A stretch of DNA of 64,000 bases from NCBI RefSeq assembly GCF_024623725.1, contig NZ_JANKHG010000016.1:321992-385991 (forward strand). The letters run 5' to 3'. Shown one piece after another: positions 9,657-18,257 of the stretch. The DNA is from Limnobacter parvus (lineage in GTDB: Bacteria; Pseudomonadota; Gammaproteobacteria; Burkholderiales; Burkholderiaceae_B). The translations under genes and the position numbers were made by a program. Under the pieces are notes generated by a model. The model saw only the letters and a list, made by a program, of their open reading frames with translations. It did not search any database and was not told the DNA's origin. Position 1 is the first letter of the stretch. The number at the start of each line of letters is the position of its first letter.

Positions 9657-10697
9657 ATGAATTCTCCCTTGACCTACAAAGACGCCGGCGTCGACATGCA
9701 AGCTGGTGACGATTTGGTAGATGCCATCAAACCCTTGGCCAAACGCACCATGCGCCCTGGCGTTTTGGCAGGTATTGGCGGATTTGGCGCCATGTTTGAA
9801 GTGCCCAAGGGCTTTAAAGAGCCTGTGCTGGTGTCCGGCACCGATGGCGTGGGCACCAAGCTGCGTTTGGCGTTTGAATGGAACATTCACAACACCGTGG
9901 GCATTGATTTAGTGGCAATGAGCGCCAACGACATTCTGGTGCAGGGTGCTGAGCCTCTTTATTTTCTTGATTATTTCGCCTGCGGCAAGCTGGACGTAAA
10001 AACGGCCGCCAGCGTGGTGGGTGGTATTGCTTACGGCTGTGAACAGGCTGGTTGCGCGTTGATTGGCGGTGAAACTGCTGAAATGCCCGGCATGTACCCC
10101 GATGGTGAATACGATTTGGCTGGTTTTGCAGTGGGCATTGTTGAAAAGTCTGAAATTCTGGATGCCAGCAAAGTAAAAGCAGGCGATGTAATTTTAGGTT
10201 TGGCCTCCAACGGTATTCATTCCAATGGTTTTTCGCTGGTGCGCAAAATTCTGGAACGTGCCAAGCCAGATTTGACCCAGCTGTGCGATGGCATGCCACT
10301 CCGCGAAGCCATCATGGCCCCCACGCGCATGTATGTAAAACCTGTGCTGGAGCTGATCAAGAAAGTGCCCGTGCATGCTTTGGCGCATATCACAGGCGGT
10401 GGTTTGGTAGAAAACATTCCCCGCGTGTTGCCCGACAATTTGGTGGCGGAGCTAGACCGTGGTACCTGGCCCGAAACAGAATTGTTCAAGTGGCTGCAAC
10501 AAAACGGGCAAGTACCGTTCGATGAAATGAACCGCGTGTTCAATTGCGGCATTGGCATGATTGTGGTGCTGCCCGCAGAACAAGCGAAGGCGGCCATGGA
10601 TTTGTTGAGTGCGGCAGGCGAGAAGGTTTACCAAGTTGGCGTGGTTCGCCCACGTGTAGATGGTGAAGCGCATACGATCGTTAATCCTGCTAAATAA
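9657..10697 (+). CDS. purM: Phosphoribosylformylglycinamidine cyclo-ligase
   Basis: AIR synthetase of purine biosynthesis, converting FGAM to AIR with ATP. At 346 residues it has the normal length. [50 protein letters not shown] sequence, [16 protein letters not shown] and [17 protein letters not shown] are all PurM/ThiL-superfamily landmarks. The 150-base spacer to hda holds AT-rich promoter-like sequence (TTAAAAT near 9580). The gene is followed by the first long palindrome and convergent queG. Confidence 0.97.
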   Translation: MNSPLTYKDAGVDMQAGDDLVDAIKPLAKRTMRPGVLAGIGGFGAMFEVPKGFKEPVLVSGTDGVGTKLRLAFEWNIHNTVGIDLVAMSANDILVQGAEPLYFLDYFACGKLDVKTAASVVGGIAYGCEQAGCALIGGETAEMPGMYPDGEYDLAGFAVGIVEKSEILDASKVKAGDVILGLASNGIHSNGFSLVRKILERAKPDLTQLCDGMPLREAIMAPTRMYVKPVLELIKKVPVHALAHITGGGLVENIPRVLPDNLVAELDRGTWPETELFKWLQQNGQVPFDEMNRVFNCGIGMIVVLPAEQAKAAMDLLSAAGEKVYQVGVVRPRVDGEAHTIVNPAK

Positions 10698-10739
10698 ACG
10701 CGTATTGACGTAGCAAATTGCTCGTTGATGTAGCACCAG

Positions 10740-10927
10740 TTCAAACCTGAACCAGCCCAACTTGCTTGGCTGGTTCGCCCTAAAACACCCGTTCTTACCC
10801 CGCTTGAAATGGATTCCGGAACCGCAATGGCGGCTTTCGGGGCCTTTCAGGCCAATCCATTTCTTCGCAGGCCGAACGGTGGGCCAAACCTTGATGCCAA
10901 GCGAATTGGACTGGGTTCAGGTTTGAA
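10740..10927 (+). repeat. Long imperfect palindrome, copy 1 of a structured repeat family
   Basis: A 188-bp imperfect palindrome fills the gap between convergent purM and queG. Its outer arms are perfect over 14 bp (10740–10753 and 10914–10927). Further in, AATCCATTTC on the right pairs with the left arm. The apex is CCGGAACCGC, loop AATG, then GCGG, an unpaired C and TTTCGG. A small hairpin GGCC-TTTCA-GGCC follows it. A nested 9-bp hairpin (GAACCAGCC, 10749–10757, with 10768–10776) lies in the left arm. The same plan appears in the two copies between miaA and the AEC transporter gene. No ORF in it looks real. Confidence 0.75.
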
Positions 10928-10960
10928 TGAGTATTACCACTTCGAGCTCAATTCAACTGC

Positions 10961-12046
10961 TCAATTCACCCGACCCAGTGCCCAATCAATGTGCTCAGCC
11001 AAAAAAGCATCTGCGCTTTCACGCATTTTCAACAAAGCTTCCTGCATCCCAGCAACGCCTGCGCTGTTGCCTGCGGCCACTGCCAAATTACGTCTGAAAC
11101 GCTTGTAACCAATTCGCCGAATGGCACTGCCTTCGGTCAGTTTCAAAAACTCGTCTTCGGTCCAGCGCATCATCGCAAACCAGTCAGGCTGATTAAATTC
11201 TTTGCGTGGATTGAAGTCAGCATATTGCGCCGGTTTGGCAAACTTGTTCCACGGGCAGGCCAATTGGCAGTCGTCGCAACCGTAAATGCGGGTGCCCACA
11301 AGTGGGCGCAGTTCAACAGGTATTTCACTGTCATGTTCAATTGTTAAATATGAAATACAAAGCCGTGCATCCACTTGGTAGGGTTTCACAATTGCATGGG
11401 TGGGGCAGGCGGTCATGCAGCTGTTGCAGGTGCCGCAGTGGTTTTTCTCAAATGAATTGCTGACTGGCAAAGGCATGTTGGTAAACACTTCGCCCAAGAA
11501 AAACAGCGAACCTTCATCAGGGTGAATCAACAAGGTGTGTTTGCCACGCCAACCCAGCCCAGCCTTGCGTGCAATTTCCACCTCGGCAGTGGGTGCGCTG
11601 TCTACAGTCACGCGAAACCCAAACCCCGCCACTTCGGCATTCACGGCATCGGCAAACCGTTTCAAGCGCTGGCGAATCACCTTGTGGTAATCGCGCCCCC
11701 TGGCGTACAAACTTACATAGGGTTTCTTGCGTGATTCGATTTCACTCAGGGTTTTCTCGGTGAATGTCGCCGCATCAGGTTGGTTCAACGTTTCTACAGG
11801 TACGTAAGGTATTCGCAGTGATACGATTCGAATCGCACCGGGAAACACCGTCTCAGCATTCAGGCGATTGAGTCCATGGCGCTCCATATAAGCCATTTCG
11901 CCGTGCATGCCCTGGTCAAGCCATGCTTTTAAATGGGGCTTGCAGGCTTGTAAATTGGTGTCGCTGACCCCCATGCAGTCCAAGCCCTGTGCTTGGGCTA
12001 CACTTTGCAACAACGCCCAGTTCTCTTGTTCTTGATGAGCCTGCAT
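10961..12046 (-). CDS. queG: Epoxyqueuosine reductase
   Basis: Last enzyme of queuosine tRNA modification; reduces epoxyqueuosine using cobalamin and two [4Fe-4S] clusters. The two clusters are visible as HCGTCNSCMTACPTHAI and GCDDCQLACPWNKFA. RGRDYHKVIRQRL and GWRGKHTLLIHPDEGS are typical of the family. The 361 residues are full length. Its ATG (12044–12046) overlaps the divergent tsaE ATG (12045–12047), so each promoter must lie inside the other gene or very close to the start. Confidence 0.96.
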   Translation of the reverse strand: MQAHQEQENWALLQSVAQAQGLDCMGVSDTNLQACKPHLKAWLDQGMHGEMAYMERHGLNRLNAETVFPGAIRIVSLRIPYVPVETLNQPDAATFTEKTLSEIESRKKPYVSLYARGRDYHKVIRQRLKRFADAVNAEVAGFGFRVTVDSAPTAEVEIARKAGLGWRGKHTLLIHPDEGSLFFLGEVFTNMPLPVSNSFEKNHCGTCNSCMTACPTHAIVKPYQVDARLCISYLTIEHDSEIPVELRPLVGTRIYGCDDCQLACPWNKFAKPAQYADFNPRKEFNQPDWFAMMRWTEDEFLKLTEGSAIRRIGYKRFRRNLAVAAGNSAGVAGMQEALLKMRESADAFLAEHIDWALGRVN

Positions 12047-12542
12047 GAAAAGTTATACCCGCTATTTACCCGATGACGCCGCAACTCACAGTGTAGGGGA
12101 AAAGTTGGCCAAACTGGCCCAAGCCCCGCTTCGCATCTACCTTTCCGGTCCCTTGGGCGCAGGAAAAACAGCGCTGGTAAGGGCTTTTTTGCGCACTTTG
12201 GGTGTACAAGGCGCAATAAAGAGTCCAAGCTACACGTTGGTAGAACCTTACAATTTCTCGAATTATTCTGTGTATCACTTTGATTTTTATCGATTCTTCG
12301 ATCAGAATGAGTGGGAAGAGTCGGGTTTTCGGGATTACTTTGAGGAAAATGCCATCTGCTTGGTCGAGTGGCCGGAGAAAGCGGGTGGTTTACTTCCCGA
12401 TGCAGATCTTGAAATTAGTTTGAGTTATAAGCTTGAACCAGGCCCGCAGGCCAACCCTGAATCAACAGGGCGGCGCATTAAAGTAAGCGCCCTTTCTGTG
12501 AAAGGGCAAACATTGGTAGAACAACTGAACGAACAACAATAG
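12045..12542 (+). CDS. tsaE: tRNA threonylcarbamoyladenosine biosynthesis ATPase TsaE
   Basis: P-loop ATPase that supports the TsaB–TsaD complex in transferring threonylcarbamoyl to A37. The 165 residues contain Walker A GPLGAGKTALVRAFLR, SPSYTLVEPY, HFDFYRF and LVEWPEKA, all typical of TsaE. It lies four bases before amiC, the order seen in many proteobacteria (tsaE–amiC–mutL–miaA). Its start overlaps the queG start head to head in CATG. Confidence 0.96.
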   Translation: MKSYTRYLPDDAATHSVGEKLAKLAQAPLRIYLSGPLGAGKTALVRAFLRTLGVQGAIKSPSYTLVEPYNFSNYSVYHFDFYRFFDQNEWEESGFRDYFEENAICLVEWPEKAGGLLPDADLEISLSYKLEPGPQANPESTGRRIKVSALSVKGQTLVEQLNEQQ

Positions 12543-12545
12543 CCT

Positions 12546-13886
12546 ATGAATTCGCGTCGCGACTTGTTGAAAACTGTTGGAGCAGGAATGCTCCTGAAGC
12601 TGATCCCTGTGGGTGCCTTTGCCGCCGATCTGGTGAAGTTTGTGGACGTTCGCCTGTGGCCCGCCGATGAATACACTCGCGTTACGCTGGAACATGCTGG
12701 CGCCATCAAGTACAAACATTTTCTGATTGAAAACCCGTGGCGCATGGTGATCGACCTGCTCGACATGCGCCTGGACACCACGCTGAAAGACCTTACAAGC
12801 CGCTTGCAGGCAGATGACCCATTCGTTCAGCAAATTCGAGTGGCGCAGTACGACGCCAACACTGTGCGTTTGGTGTTCGACCTGAAAACCGAAGTGAAAC
12901 CCGAAATTTTCACGATAGAACCCATTGCTGAATACAAGAACCGATTCGTAGTTGATTTTTATCCCAAGTACCCGAACGACCCATTGCTTGCCTTGCTGCA
13001 AAAAGAAGACCCGATGCTGCGCGAGGACGAGATTTCACGCGCCTTGCGTTTGGCTGAAGCCGAAACCAATGGCACATTGAAGTTGGAAAGCGGCTCAGCT
13101 GGCAGTGCGCCTAACACTGAAGTAGCGAAAACTGAACCCAATGCACCCGTCAATTCCAAGCCCAAGTTCGAAGTAAGGCGCATGATTACCGTGGCGATTG
13201 ATCCGGGTCATGGCGGTGAAGACCCCGGCGCAATTGGGAAGGGTGGTACTTACGAGAAGAATGTGGTGCTGGCCATCAGCAAACGCCTGAAAACAGAAAT
13301 CGACAAGATGCCAGGCATGAGGGCAATGCTAACCCGCAATGGTGATTTTTTTGTGCCTCTGAACACACGTGTCAAGAAAGCCCGCAGCGTGAATGCTGAT
13401 TTGTTTGTGTCTGTTCATGCAGATGCCTTCATACGCCCCACCGCCGGTGGATCTTCGGTCTACGTGTTGTCCGAACGTGGAGCAACCAGCACCGCGGCCA
13501 AGTGGATTGCCAACAAGGAAAATGCGTCGGATCTGATCGGTGGCGTGAACATCAAAGGCACCGATGCACAACTGGCCAAGGTGTTGCTCGACCTTTCCAC
13601 CACCGCACAAATTAACGACAGCTTGAAGCTGGGCGACGCCGTGTTGGGCAATTTGGGCAAGGTAAACCGCTTGCACAAACCCCGTGTGGAGCAGGCAGGC
13701 TTTGCTGTGCTAAGGGCACCGGATATTCCGTCAATATTGATTGAAACAGCGTTCATTAGTAACCCGGCCGAAGAAAAGCAGTTAACCAATGCCGCGCATC
13801 AACAAAAGCTTGCGGAAGCCATTGCCAAAGGCATTGCGAACTACTTCGCCAAGAACCCGCCTGTGGCCCGCACCCCGCTAACCTAA
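12546..13886 (+). CDS. amiC: N-acetylmuramoyl-L-alanine amidase, AmiC-type
   Basis: Periplasmic zinc amidase that cleaves septal peptidoglycan during cell separation. The 446 residues start with a twin-arginine signal (NSRRDLLK followed by a hydrophobic stretch and AFA), consistent with Tat export as for E. coli AmiA/AmiC. An AMIN domain follows (VDVRLWPADEYTRVTLEH to about residue 140), then a Ser/Pro/Asn linker and an Amidase_3 domain starting at IDPGHGGEDPGAIG. SVHADAF and the SILIETAFISNPAEE region carry further catalytic residues. It lies between tsaE and mutL. Confidence 0.95.
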   Translation: MNSRRDLLKTVGAGMLLKLIPVGAFAADLVKFVDVRLWPADEYTRVTLEHAGAIKYKHFLIENPWRMVIDLLDMRLDTTLKDLTSRLQADDPFVQQIRVAQYDANTVRLVFDLKTEVKPEIFTIEPIAEYKNRFVVDFYPKYPNDPLLALLQKEDPMLREDEISRALRLAEAETNGTLKLESGSAGSAPNTEVAKTEPNAPVNSKPKFEVRRMITVAIDPGHGGEDPGAIGKGGTYEKNVVLAISKRLKTEIDKMPGMRAMLTRNGDFFVPLNTRVKKARSVNADLFVSVHADAFIRPTAGGSSVYVLSERGATSTAAKWIANKENASDLIGGVNIKGTDAQLAKVLLDLSTTAQINDSLKLGDAVLGNLGKVNRLHKPRVEQAGFAVLRAPDIPSILIETAFISNPAEEKQLTNAAHQQKLAEAIAKGIANYFAKNPPVARTPLT

Positions 13887-13916
13887 AAGCGGCGTTCAGC
13901 CACTTATAATGGGCGG

Positions 13917-15764
13917 ATGAACCAGCGCCCAATTTCCCTGTTACCCGATGTACTGATCAGCCAGATTGCCGCTGGCGAGGTGGTTGATCGCCCTGCGTCT
14001 GTTGTAAAAGAGCTTCTTGAGAATTCGCTTGATGCGGGTGCCACTGAAATTACCATTCGCATCGACGGTGGTGGCATTCAGCGCATTTGCATTCAAGACA
14101 ACGGCAAAGGTATTCCCAAAGACGAACTTGAATTGGCAGTAACGCGGCACGCAACCTCAAAAATTCAATCTTTGAATGAACTTGAAAGCGTGATGAGCCT
14201 TGGCTTTCGCGGCGAGGCGCTTGCTTCAATCGCGTCGGTCAGCCAGTTCACTTTAAGCAGCTACCCGCAAGGGCAGGAATGCGCCTACAGCATCAGCAAC
14301 CACAGCGGCGCTTGGCAAATCGAGCCATCACCGGCCAGCCCTGGCACCACGATCGATGTTCAATCCTTGTACTTCAGCACACCAGCCCGCCGCAAGTTCC
14401 TAAAAACTGAACAAACGGAATTCTTTCATTGTCTGGATGTAGTCAAGCGCATGGCCTTGGCCAACCCGGCAGTGAACTGGCTGGTGTACCGCGATGGAAA
14501 ACTACAAAGCCGTTTTCAGGAAAGCAGCTGGAGCGCCCGGGTGTTCAGCATTCTGGAAGCGATGGCCAACGGTGCGTCCAAACCGATTGATGTACAAGTG
14601 GCCGATATGCAGTTGCATGGTGCAATCGGCCTGCCCGATGCAGCCCGGGGCAAGGGCGACATGCAATATTTCTATGTGAATGGCCGGTTTGTGAAAGACA
14701 AGCTGATCAACCACGCTGTGCGTTCCGCCTATGAAGATGTGCTGCACGGTGACAAATTTCCAGCCTTTGTGTTGTTTTTGAATTTGCCGGCCACTGAAGT
14801 GGATGTGAATGTGCACCCCGCCAAAACGGAGGTGCGTTTTCGCAATGCGCGTGCAGTGCACCAGTGGGTGCGTCATTCCATTCAGGCCAGCCTTGCACCT
14901 TCTCGGGCTGTGGCGCCATTGAGCGAACCAGTGGCTGGAGCACAGCCAGTGGCTGAAAATTCAAGCAATGTAGGCAACACTTGGCGTGCCTCAAGCAGTG
15001 CTTACCAACAAGCGGTTCAAGTGCAGCCCAAAAGCGCAGCTTTGCCGTTTCTACGCGAAGAACTGGCTGATTACATTCAGGCCTACAGACCGCTGGAAGC
15101 CGCACCTCGGCCTACACAAATTACCGCGCAGCCCAAAACAGCTTTTGCTGAGCCGCAACCCAGTTCAGCCGAGGAATCTGAGTATTTGGGACAAGCCATT
15201 GCCCAGGTGCATGGCGTGTATATTCTGGCCTTGCGGCCCGATGGCATGGTGGTGGTCGACATGCACGCTGCACACGAGCGTGTGTTGTATGAACAATTCA
15301 AGAATGCACTGGATACTCAGGAAACCATTTCGTCTCAAGAACTGCTGGTCCCTTTGCTGGTTCAAATTGACCCGCGGCTGGCCAGCGAGGTGGACAACGG
15401 GCAGCACCTTTGGGAAAAGCTGGGCTTCAGGTTGAGTTTAATTTCCACGCAAGAAATTGCGGTGCGTGCAGTGCCCACCATGCTGGCGGGTCAAGACCTC
15501 TCGGCGCTGCTTCAGCAATGGCTGGAAGACCTTCACCAGTATGGTGTTGCCCATGTACTGGAACGCCAACGAAATGAATGGCTGGCCGGGCTTGCATGCC
15601 ACACCGCAGTGCGCGCCAATCGCAAACTGACCATTCCTGAAATGAATGCCTTGCTGCGTTCCATGGAGCGTACCGAGCGTTCAGACCAATGCAACCATGG
15701 CAGGCCTACTTGGCGGCATTTCAGTATGTCTGAGATGGACAAGTGGTTTTTGCGCGGTCAGTAG
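13917..15764 (+). CDS. mutL: DNA mismatch repair protein MutL with endonuclease motif
   Basis: Mismatch-repair coordinator. The N-terminal GHKL ATPase is clear: ENSLDAGAT, DNGKGI and SLGFRGEAL. A variable linker spans about 325–415. The C-terminal dimerisation domain contains DMHAAHERVLYE (448–459), which fits the nicking-endonuclease pattern D-x-H-A-x2-E-x4-E, together with ACHTAVRANRKL and CNHGRPT (592–598). Such MutL proteins nick the strand themselves and occur in bacteria without MutH, unlike E. coli. At 615 residues it is full length. It is followed by miaA at a nine-base gap. Confidence 0.97.
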   Translation: MNQRPISLLPDVLISQIAAGEVVDRPASVVKELLENSLDAGATEITIRIDGGGIQRICIQDNGKGIPKDELELAVTRHATSKIQSLNELESVMSLGFRGEALASIASVSQFTLSSYPQGQECAYSISNHSGAWQIEPSPASPGTTIDVQSLYFSTPARRKFLKTEQTEFFHCLDVVKRMALANPAVNWLVYRDGKLQSRFQESSWSARVFSILEAMANGASKPIDVQVADMQLHGAIGLPDAARGKGDMQYFYVNGRFVKDKLINHAVRSAYEDVLHGDKFPAFVLFLNLPATEVDVNVHPAKTEVRFRNARAVHQWVRHSIQASLAPSRAVAPLSEPVAGAQPVAENSSNVGNTWRASSSAYQQAVQVQPKSAALPFLREELADYIQAYRPLEAAPRPTQITAQPKTAFAEPQPSSAEESEYLGQAIAQVHGVYILALRPDGMVVVDMHAAHERVLYEQFKNALDTQETISSQELLVPLLVQIDPRLASEVDNGQHLWEKLGFRLSLISTQEIAVRAVPTMLAGQDLSALLQQWLEDLHQYGVAHVLERQRNEWLAGLACHTAVRANRKLTIPEMNALLRSMERTERSDQCNHGRPTWRHFSMSEMDKWFLRGQ

Positions 15765-15773
15765 GGGGAATGT

Positions 15774-16733
15774 GTGGCTGAACAGGAATGCATAAACATT
15801 CCGGCACTTGCTGTGTTGGGGCCCACTGCATCGGGCAAGTCTGCATTGGGATTGTGGATGGCCGACCAAGGTTTTCCGATTGAAATTATCAGCCTAGATT
15901 CCGCGCTGGTTTTTCGCGACATGAACATCGGCACTGCAAAACCCACGCCACAAGAATTGGCCGTGGTGCCGCACCACTTGATCGACATCATCAGCCCAAG
16001 CGACACTTTCAGCGCCGCCGAATTTGTTACCGCATGCCATGCGTTAATTATTGACATTCGTGCCCGTGGCAAAGTACCCGTGATTCTGGGCGGCACCTTG
16101 ATGTATTACAAAACCCTGGTGAGCGGTATTGATGATTTGCCCACAGCCAATGCAGAAATACGCCAAGCCATTGAGCAGCAGGCCTTGCAGGAAGGGTGGC
16201 CAGCCATTCATGCGCAGCTTGCTGCGGTTGACCCTGTGACAGCAGAGCGCTTGAAGCCCAATGATTCCCAGCGCTTGCAACGCGCACTTGAAGTTTTTCA
16301 AATTACCGGAAAACCATTGTCGAGCTTTCATCAGCGAAGCCAGCAAGCCGATGCGGTTATTCCGACTTTGGCCATTGAGCCCTCTGACCGCGCGGTGTTG
16401 CACAAGCGCATCGAAGATCGCTTCCTCAATATGCTAGAGCAAGGTTTGATTGATGAGGTGATCGAGCTGCGCCACAACTATGTGTTGGACGAAACCATGC
16501 CTTCCATGCGGTGTGTGGGCTATCGGCAGGTGTGGGAGCATTTGCATGGGCAAAGCACGCGCACGGAAATGATTGACCGGGGCGTTGCAGCCACCCGGCA
16601 ATTGGCCAAACGGCAAATAACCTGGTTGCGTTCCACTGCAAATAAAGAAGTCGTTGACCCTCTTCAGACGGATTGGTTGGTGTCTGCGAAACCGTGGATT
16701 CAGCGGCAAATGGACTTGTTGTTGCCAAGATAG
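15774..16733 (+). CDS. miaA: tRNA dimethylallyltransferase
   Basis: Adds the isopentenyl group to A37 of tRNAs reading codons that begin with U; MiaB, encoded at 23561, then methylthiolates it. The 319 residues include the P-loop GPTASGKSALG, SLDSALVFRDMNIGTAKP (catalytic Asp region), PHHLIDI, GGTLMYYKTLVSG and NDSQRLQRALEV. The start is GTG at 15774 with a strong GGGGGAA Shine-Dalgarno 4–10 bases upstream. Two structured repeats follow its stop. Confidence 0.97.
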   Translation: MAEQECINIPALAVLGPTASGKSALGLWMADQGFPIEIISLDSALVFRDMNIGTAKPTPQELAVVPHHLIDIISPSDTFSAAEFVTACHALIIDIRARGKVPVILGGTLMYYKTLVSGIDDLPTANAEIRQAIEQQALQEGWPAIHAQLAAVDPVTAERLKPNDSQRLQRALEVFQITGKPLSSFHQRSQQADAVIPTLAIEPSDRAVLHKRIEDRFLNMLEQGLIDEVIELRHNYVLDETMPSMRCVGYRQVWEHLHGQSTRTEMIDRGVAATRQLAKRQITWLRSTANKEVVDPLQTDWLVSAKPWIQRQMDLLLPR

Positions 16734-16758
16734 TTCTGCGGCTTGGCTGACTGCCTAA

Positions 16759-16984
16759 ATCGATGCGAGTTAAACACCCAATCGGCGCGAGTCCCAATAC
16801 TTCGCCTGAAAATCTGTTGATCCCTTATTGATCTCATCGCACTGCTCACCGAACTCGGCAAAAATAATGGCCGAGCTTCGGTGTTGCCCTGCGGGCACAC
16901 GCAGGGCGCTGAGTCAAACGGGCAGGTTTTCTTTATGGCGAAGCGATTGGGATCTCGCTGCCGATTGGGCTAACATCTGCGCTG
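16759..16984 (+). repeat. Long imperfect palindrome, copy 2 of the structured repeat family
   Basis: A palindrome of about 226 bp with its centre near 16865. The apical hairpin pairs 16854–16859 (CTCGGC) with 16870–16875 (GCCGAG) around loop AAAAATAATG; after an unpaired C at 16876, CACCGAA (16847–16853) pairs with TTCGGTG (16877–16883). A small hairpin TGCCC-TGC-GGGCA follows. The arms are also related further out: GGCGAAG, ATTGGGA and GCCGATTGGG occur on the right, with their complements on the left. Blocks at 16914–16933 and 16958–16974 recur in copy 3 on the other strand. It lies in the 545-base gap between convergent miaA and the AEC gene. Confidence 0.75.
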
Positions 16985-17040
16985 AAAATTCGTCGGTGAT
17001 TGATCACGCACGCGCGATTGGCGCACACGGCGTTGATTCG

Positions 17041-17261
17041 CTACCGTTGGTTCAACCAACTCGGCAGTGGGTTTGCTTGTTTCGCACTTCAAGAAAACCG
17101 CCCCGTTTGAATGAAGGCTTCAATGCTCGCCTACAGGCGACACCCAAGACCCGACCATCTTTTTTGTCGGGCTTGGGTGAATTGAATGTCCTCGTTCAAA
17201 AAGGGATGAAGCGGTTTTCAGTGCGGAACTGGCAATCCAAGACGGGTTGGCTTAACCGCCA
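17041..17261 (-). repeat. Long imperfect palindrome, copy 3 of the structured repeat family, inverted
   Basis: A palindrome of about 221 bp next to copy 2 and in the opposite orientation. On the plus strand CACCCAAG (17141–17148), an unpaired A, and CCCGAC (17150–17155) pair with 17166–17179 around loop CATCTTTTTT. Read on the minus strand, the loop AAAAAAGATG matches the copy 2 loop at 8 of 10 bases, and the bulge falls in the same place. The minus strand then has small hairpin TCGCC-TGTA-GGCGA, then TTCAAACGGGGCGGTTTTCTT (17091–17111), nearly identical to copy 2. The block at 17050–17067 also matches copy 2 on the minus strand. Possible weak ORFs across it are not credible genes. Confidence 0.75.
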
Positions 17262-17278
17262 TGGTTTCATTTCACAGG

Positions 17279-18202
17279 TCAAAGCGGAAATCGCTGCACA
17301 GCCGCAAACACCAAGGGCAGGGTAATCGCCGCCCCCACAGTCGACATGGAAATCAGGCAAGCAACCAGCGGCGCATTGCCGCCCATTCGCGCTGCCAAAA
17401 TATAAGCACTCGAAGCCGATGGTATGGCCGAGAACACCAACAGCACCATGGCTTGTTCCGAAGGCAAACCCGTGAAGTGTGCATACATCACCGCCACCAA
17501 AGGCGAAACCAGCAACTTGATACTTAACCACCAAACCGACACGGCCCAGTTGCCCTTCAAGCCTGAAAACACCAATCCCGCACCCACCGCCAACAGGCCG
17601 AGCGACACCGCAGCCTGAGCCAGCCGTTCCAGCGTCAACATCACGGGCTCAGGAACCTGAAAGCCCATCAACTTGGCCACAATTCCCAAACTGGTGCCAA
17701 TGATCAAGGGGTTCTTCAGAATGTCGAGAAAAGCACCCAGCCGGCCACTTTTGCTCATTGTGCCCACGGCTAGCACGTTGCACAGTGGCACACCCAGCGC
17801 CAACAGGATGGCCAGGTTGGCCACTGCCGATTGCCCGCCCAGGCGGCTGGCCAAAGCAAGCCCAATGTAAGAATTAAACCGATAAGCTGTTTGAAGTCCC
17901 GAGGCAAAATCCACCCGCCCCATTTTGCTGACCAGCAAGCCTAGCCAACCGAACAGAAATGCCACCGCGATGATTGTTGGCCCACCCAGTGCAAAAGCAC
18001 CCACAGTGTTCACGTTGAAATTACTGGATACCACCGAGAAAAACAACAAACAAGGGAACAGTACGAAATACACCAGTTTTTCGATGGTGACCCAAGCGGC
18101 AGGAGCCATCCAGAAGCGTCGCAGCAGGTAGCCCAGCGCAATGATGGCAAAGTCGGGGAAAAGTAGAAGTGGAGACACTTTAGGTGTTATTCGTTGTGTC
18201 AA
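17279..18202 (-). CDS. AEC-family (auxin efflux carrier-like) transporter
   Basis: Inner-membrane transporter of about 300 residues with around ten hydrophobic segments. YRFNSYIGLALA, a central break between two five-helix halves, and SAIPSASSAYILAARMGGNA in the last third are typical of the AEC/bile-arsenite-riboflavin superfamily. Bacterial relatives move malonate, malate or other organic acids; the substrate here is unknown. The frame starts at TTG 18202, right beside the erpA terminator, but GTG at 18178 (MSPLLLFPDF) is an alternative start. It is convergent with miaA, separated by two long palindromes. Confidence 0.85.
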   Translation of the reverse strand: MTQRITPKVSPLLLFPDFAIIALGYLLRRFWMAPAAWVTIEKLVYFVLFPCLLFFSVVSSNFNVNTVGAFALGGPTIIAVAFLFGWLGLLVSKMGRVDFASGLQTAYRFNSYIGLALASRLGGQSAVANLAILLALGVPLCNVLAVGTMSKSGRLGAFLDILKNPLIIGTSLGIVAKLMGFQVPEPVMLTLERLAQAAVSLGLLAVGAGLVFSGLKGNWAVSVWWLSIKLLVSPLVAVMYAHFTGLPSEQAMVLLVFSAIPSASSAYILAARMGGNAPLVACLISMSTVGAAITLPLVFAAVQRFPL

Positions 18203-18230
18203 TAAAAAAACCCACCCGAAGGTGGGTTTT
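18203..18230 (-). terminator. Rho-independent terminator of the rplM–erpA direction, after erpA
   Basis: On the minus strand AAAACCCACC and GGTGGGTTTT form a 10-bp stem with loop TTCG, followed by a T-run. It lies 28 bases after the erpA stop and directly before the AEC transporter gene, separating the two units. Confidence 0.9.
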
Positions 18231-18257
18231 GTCGATCAGGCTCTACCCGGTTTCAAA

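Noticed and set aside
10809..11108. 99-residue plus-strand frame after purM
   Set aside because: It spans half of palindrome copy 1 and the 3' end of queG on the opposite strand; no protein features.
10740..17261. Integron attC sites as an explanation of the bulged palindromes
   Set aside because: They are longer than typical attC sites, lie between convergent housekeeping genes, and no integrase or cassette array is present; XerC at 59702 is the housekeeping enzyme.
16828..17325. 165-residue plus-strand frame across the miaA–AEC gap
   Set aside because: It runs through both long palindromes, has no ribosome-binding site or recognisable domain, and its composition follows the inverted repeats.
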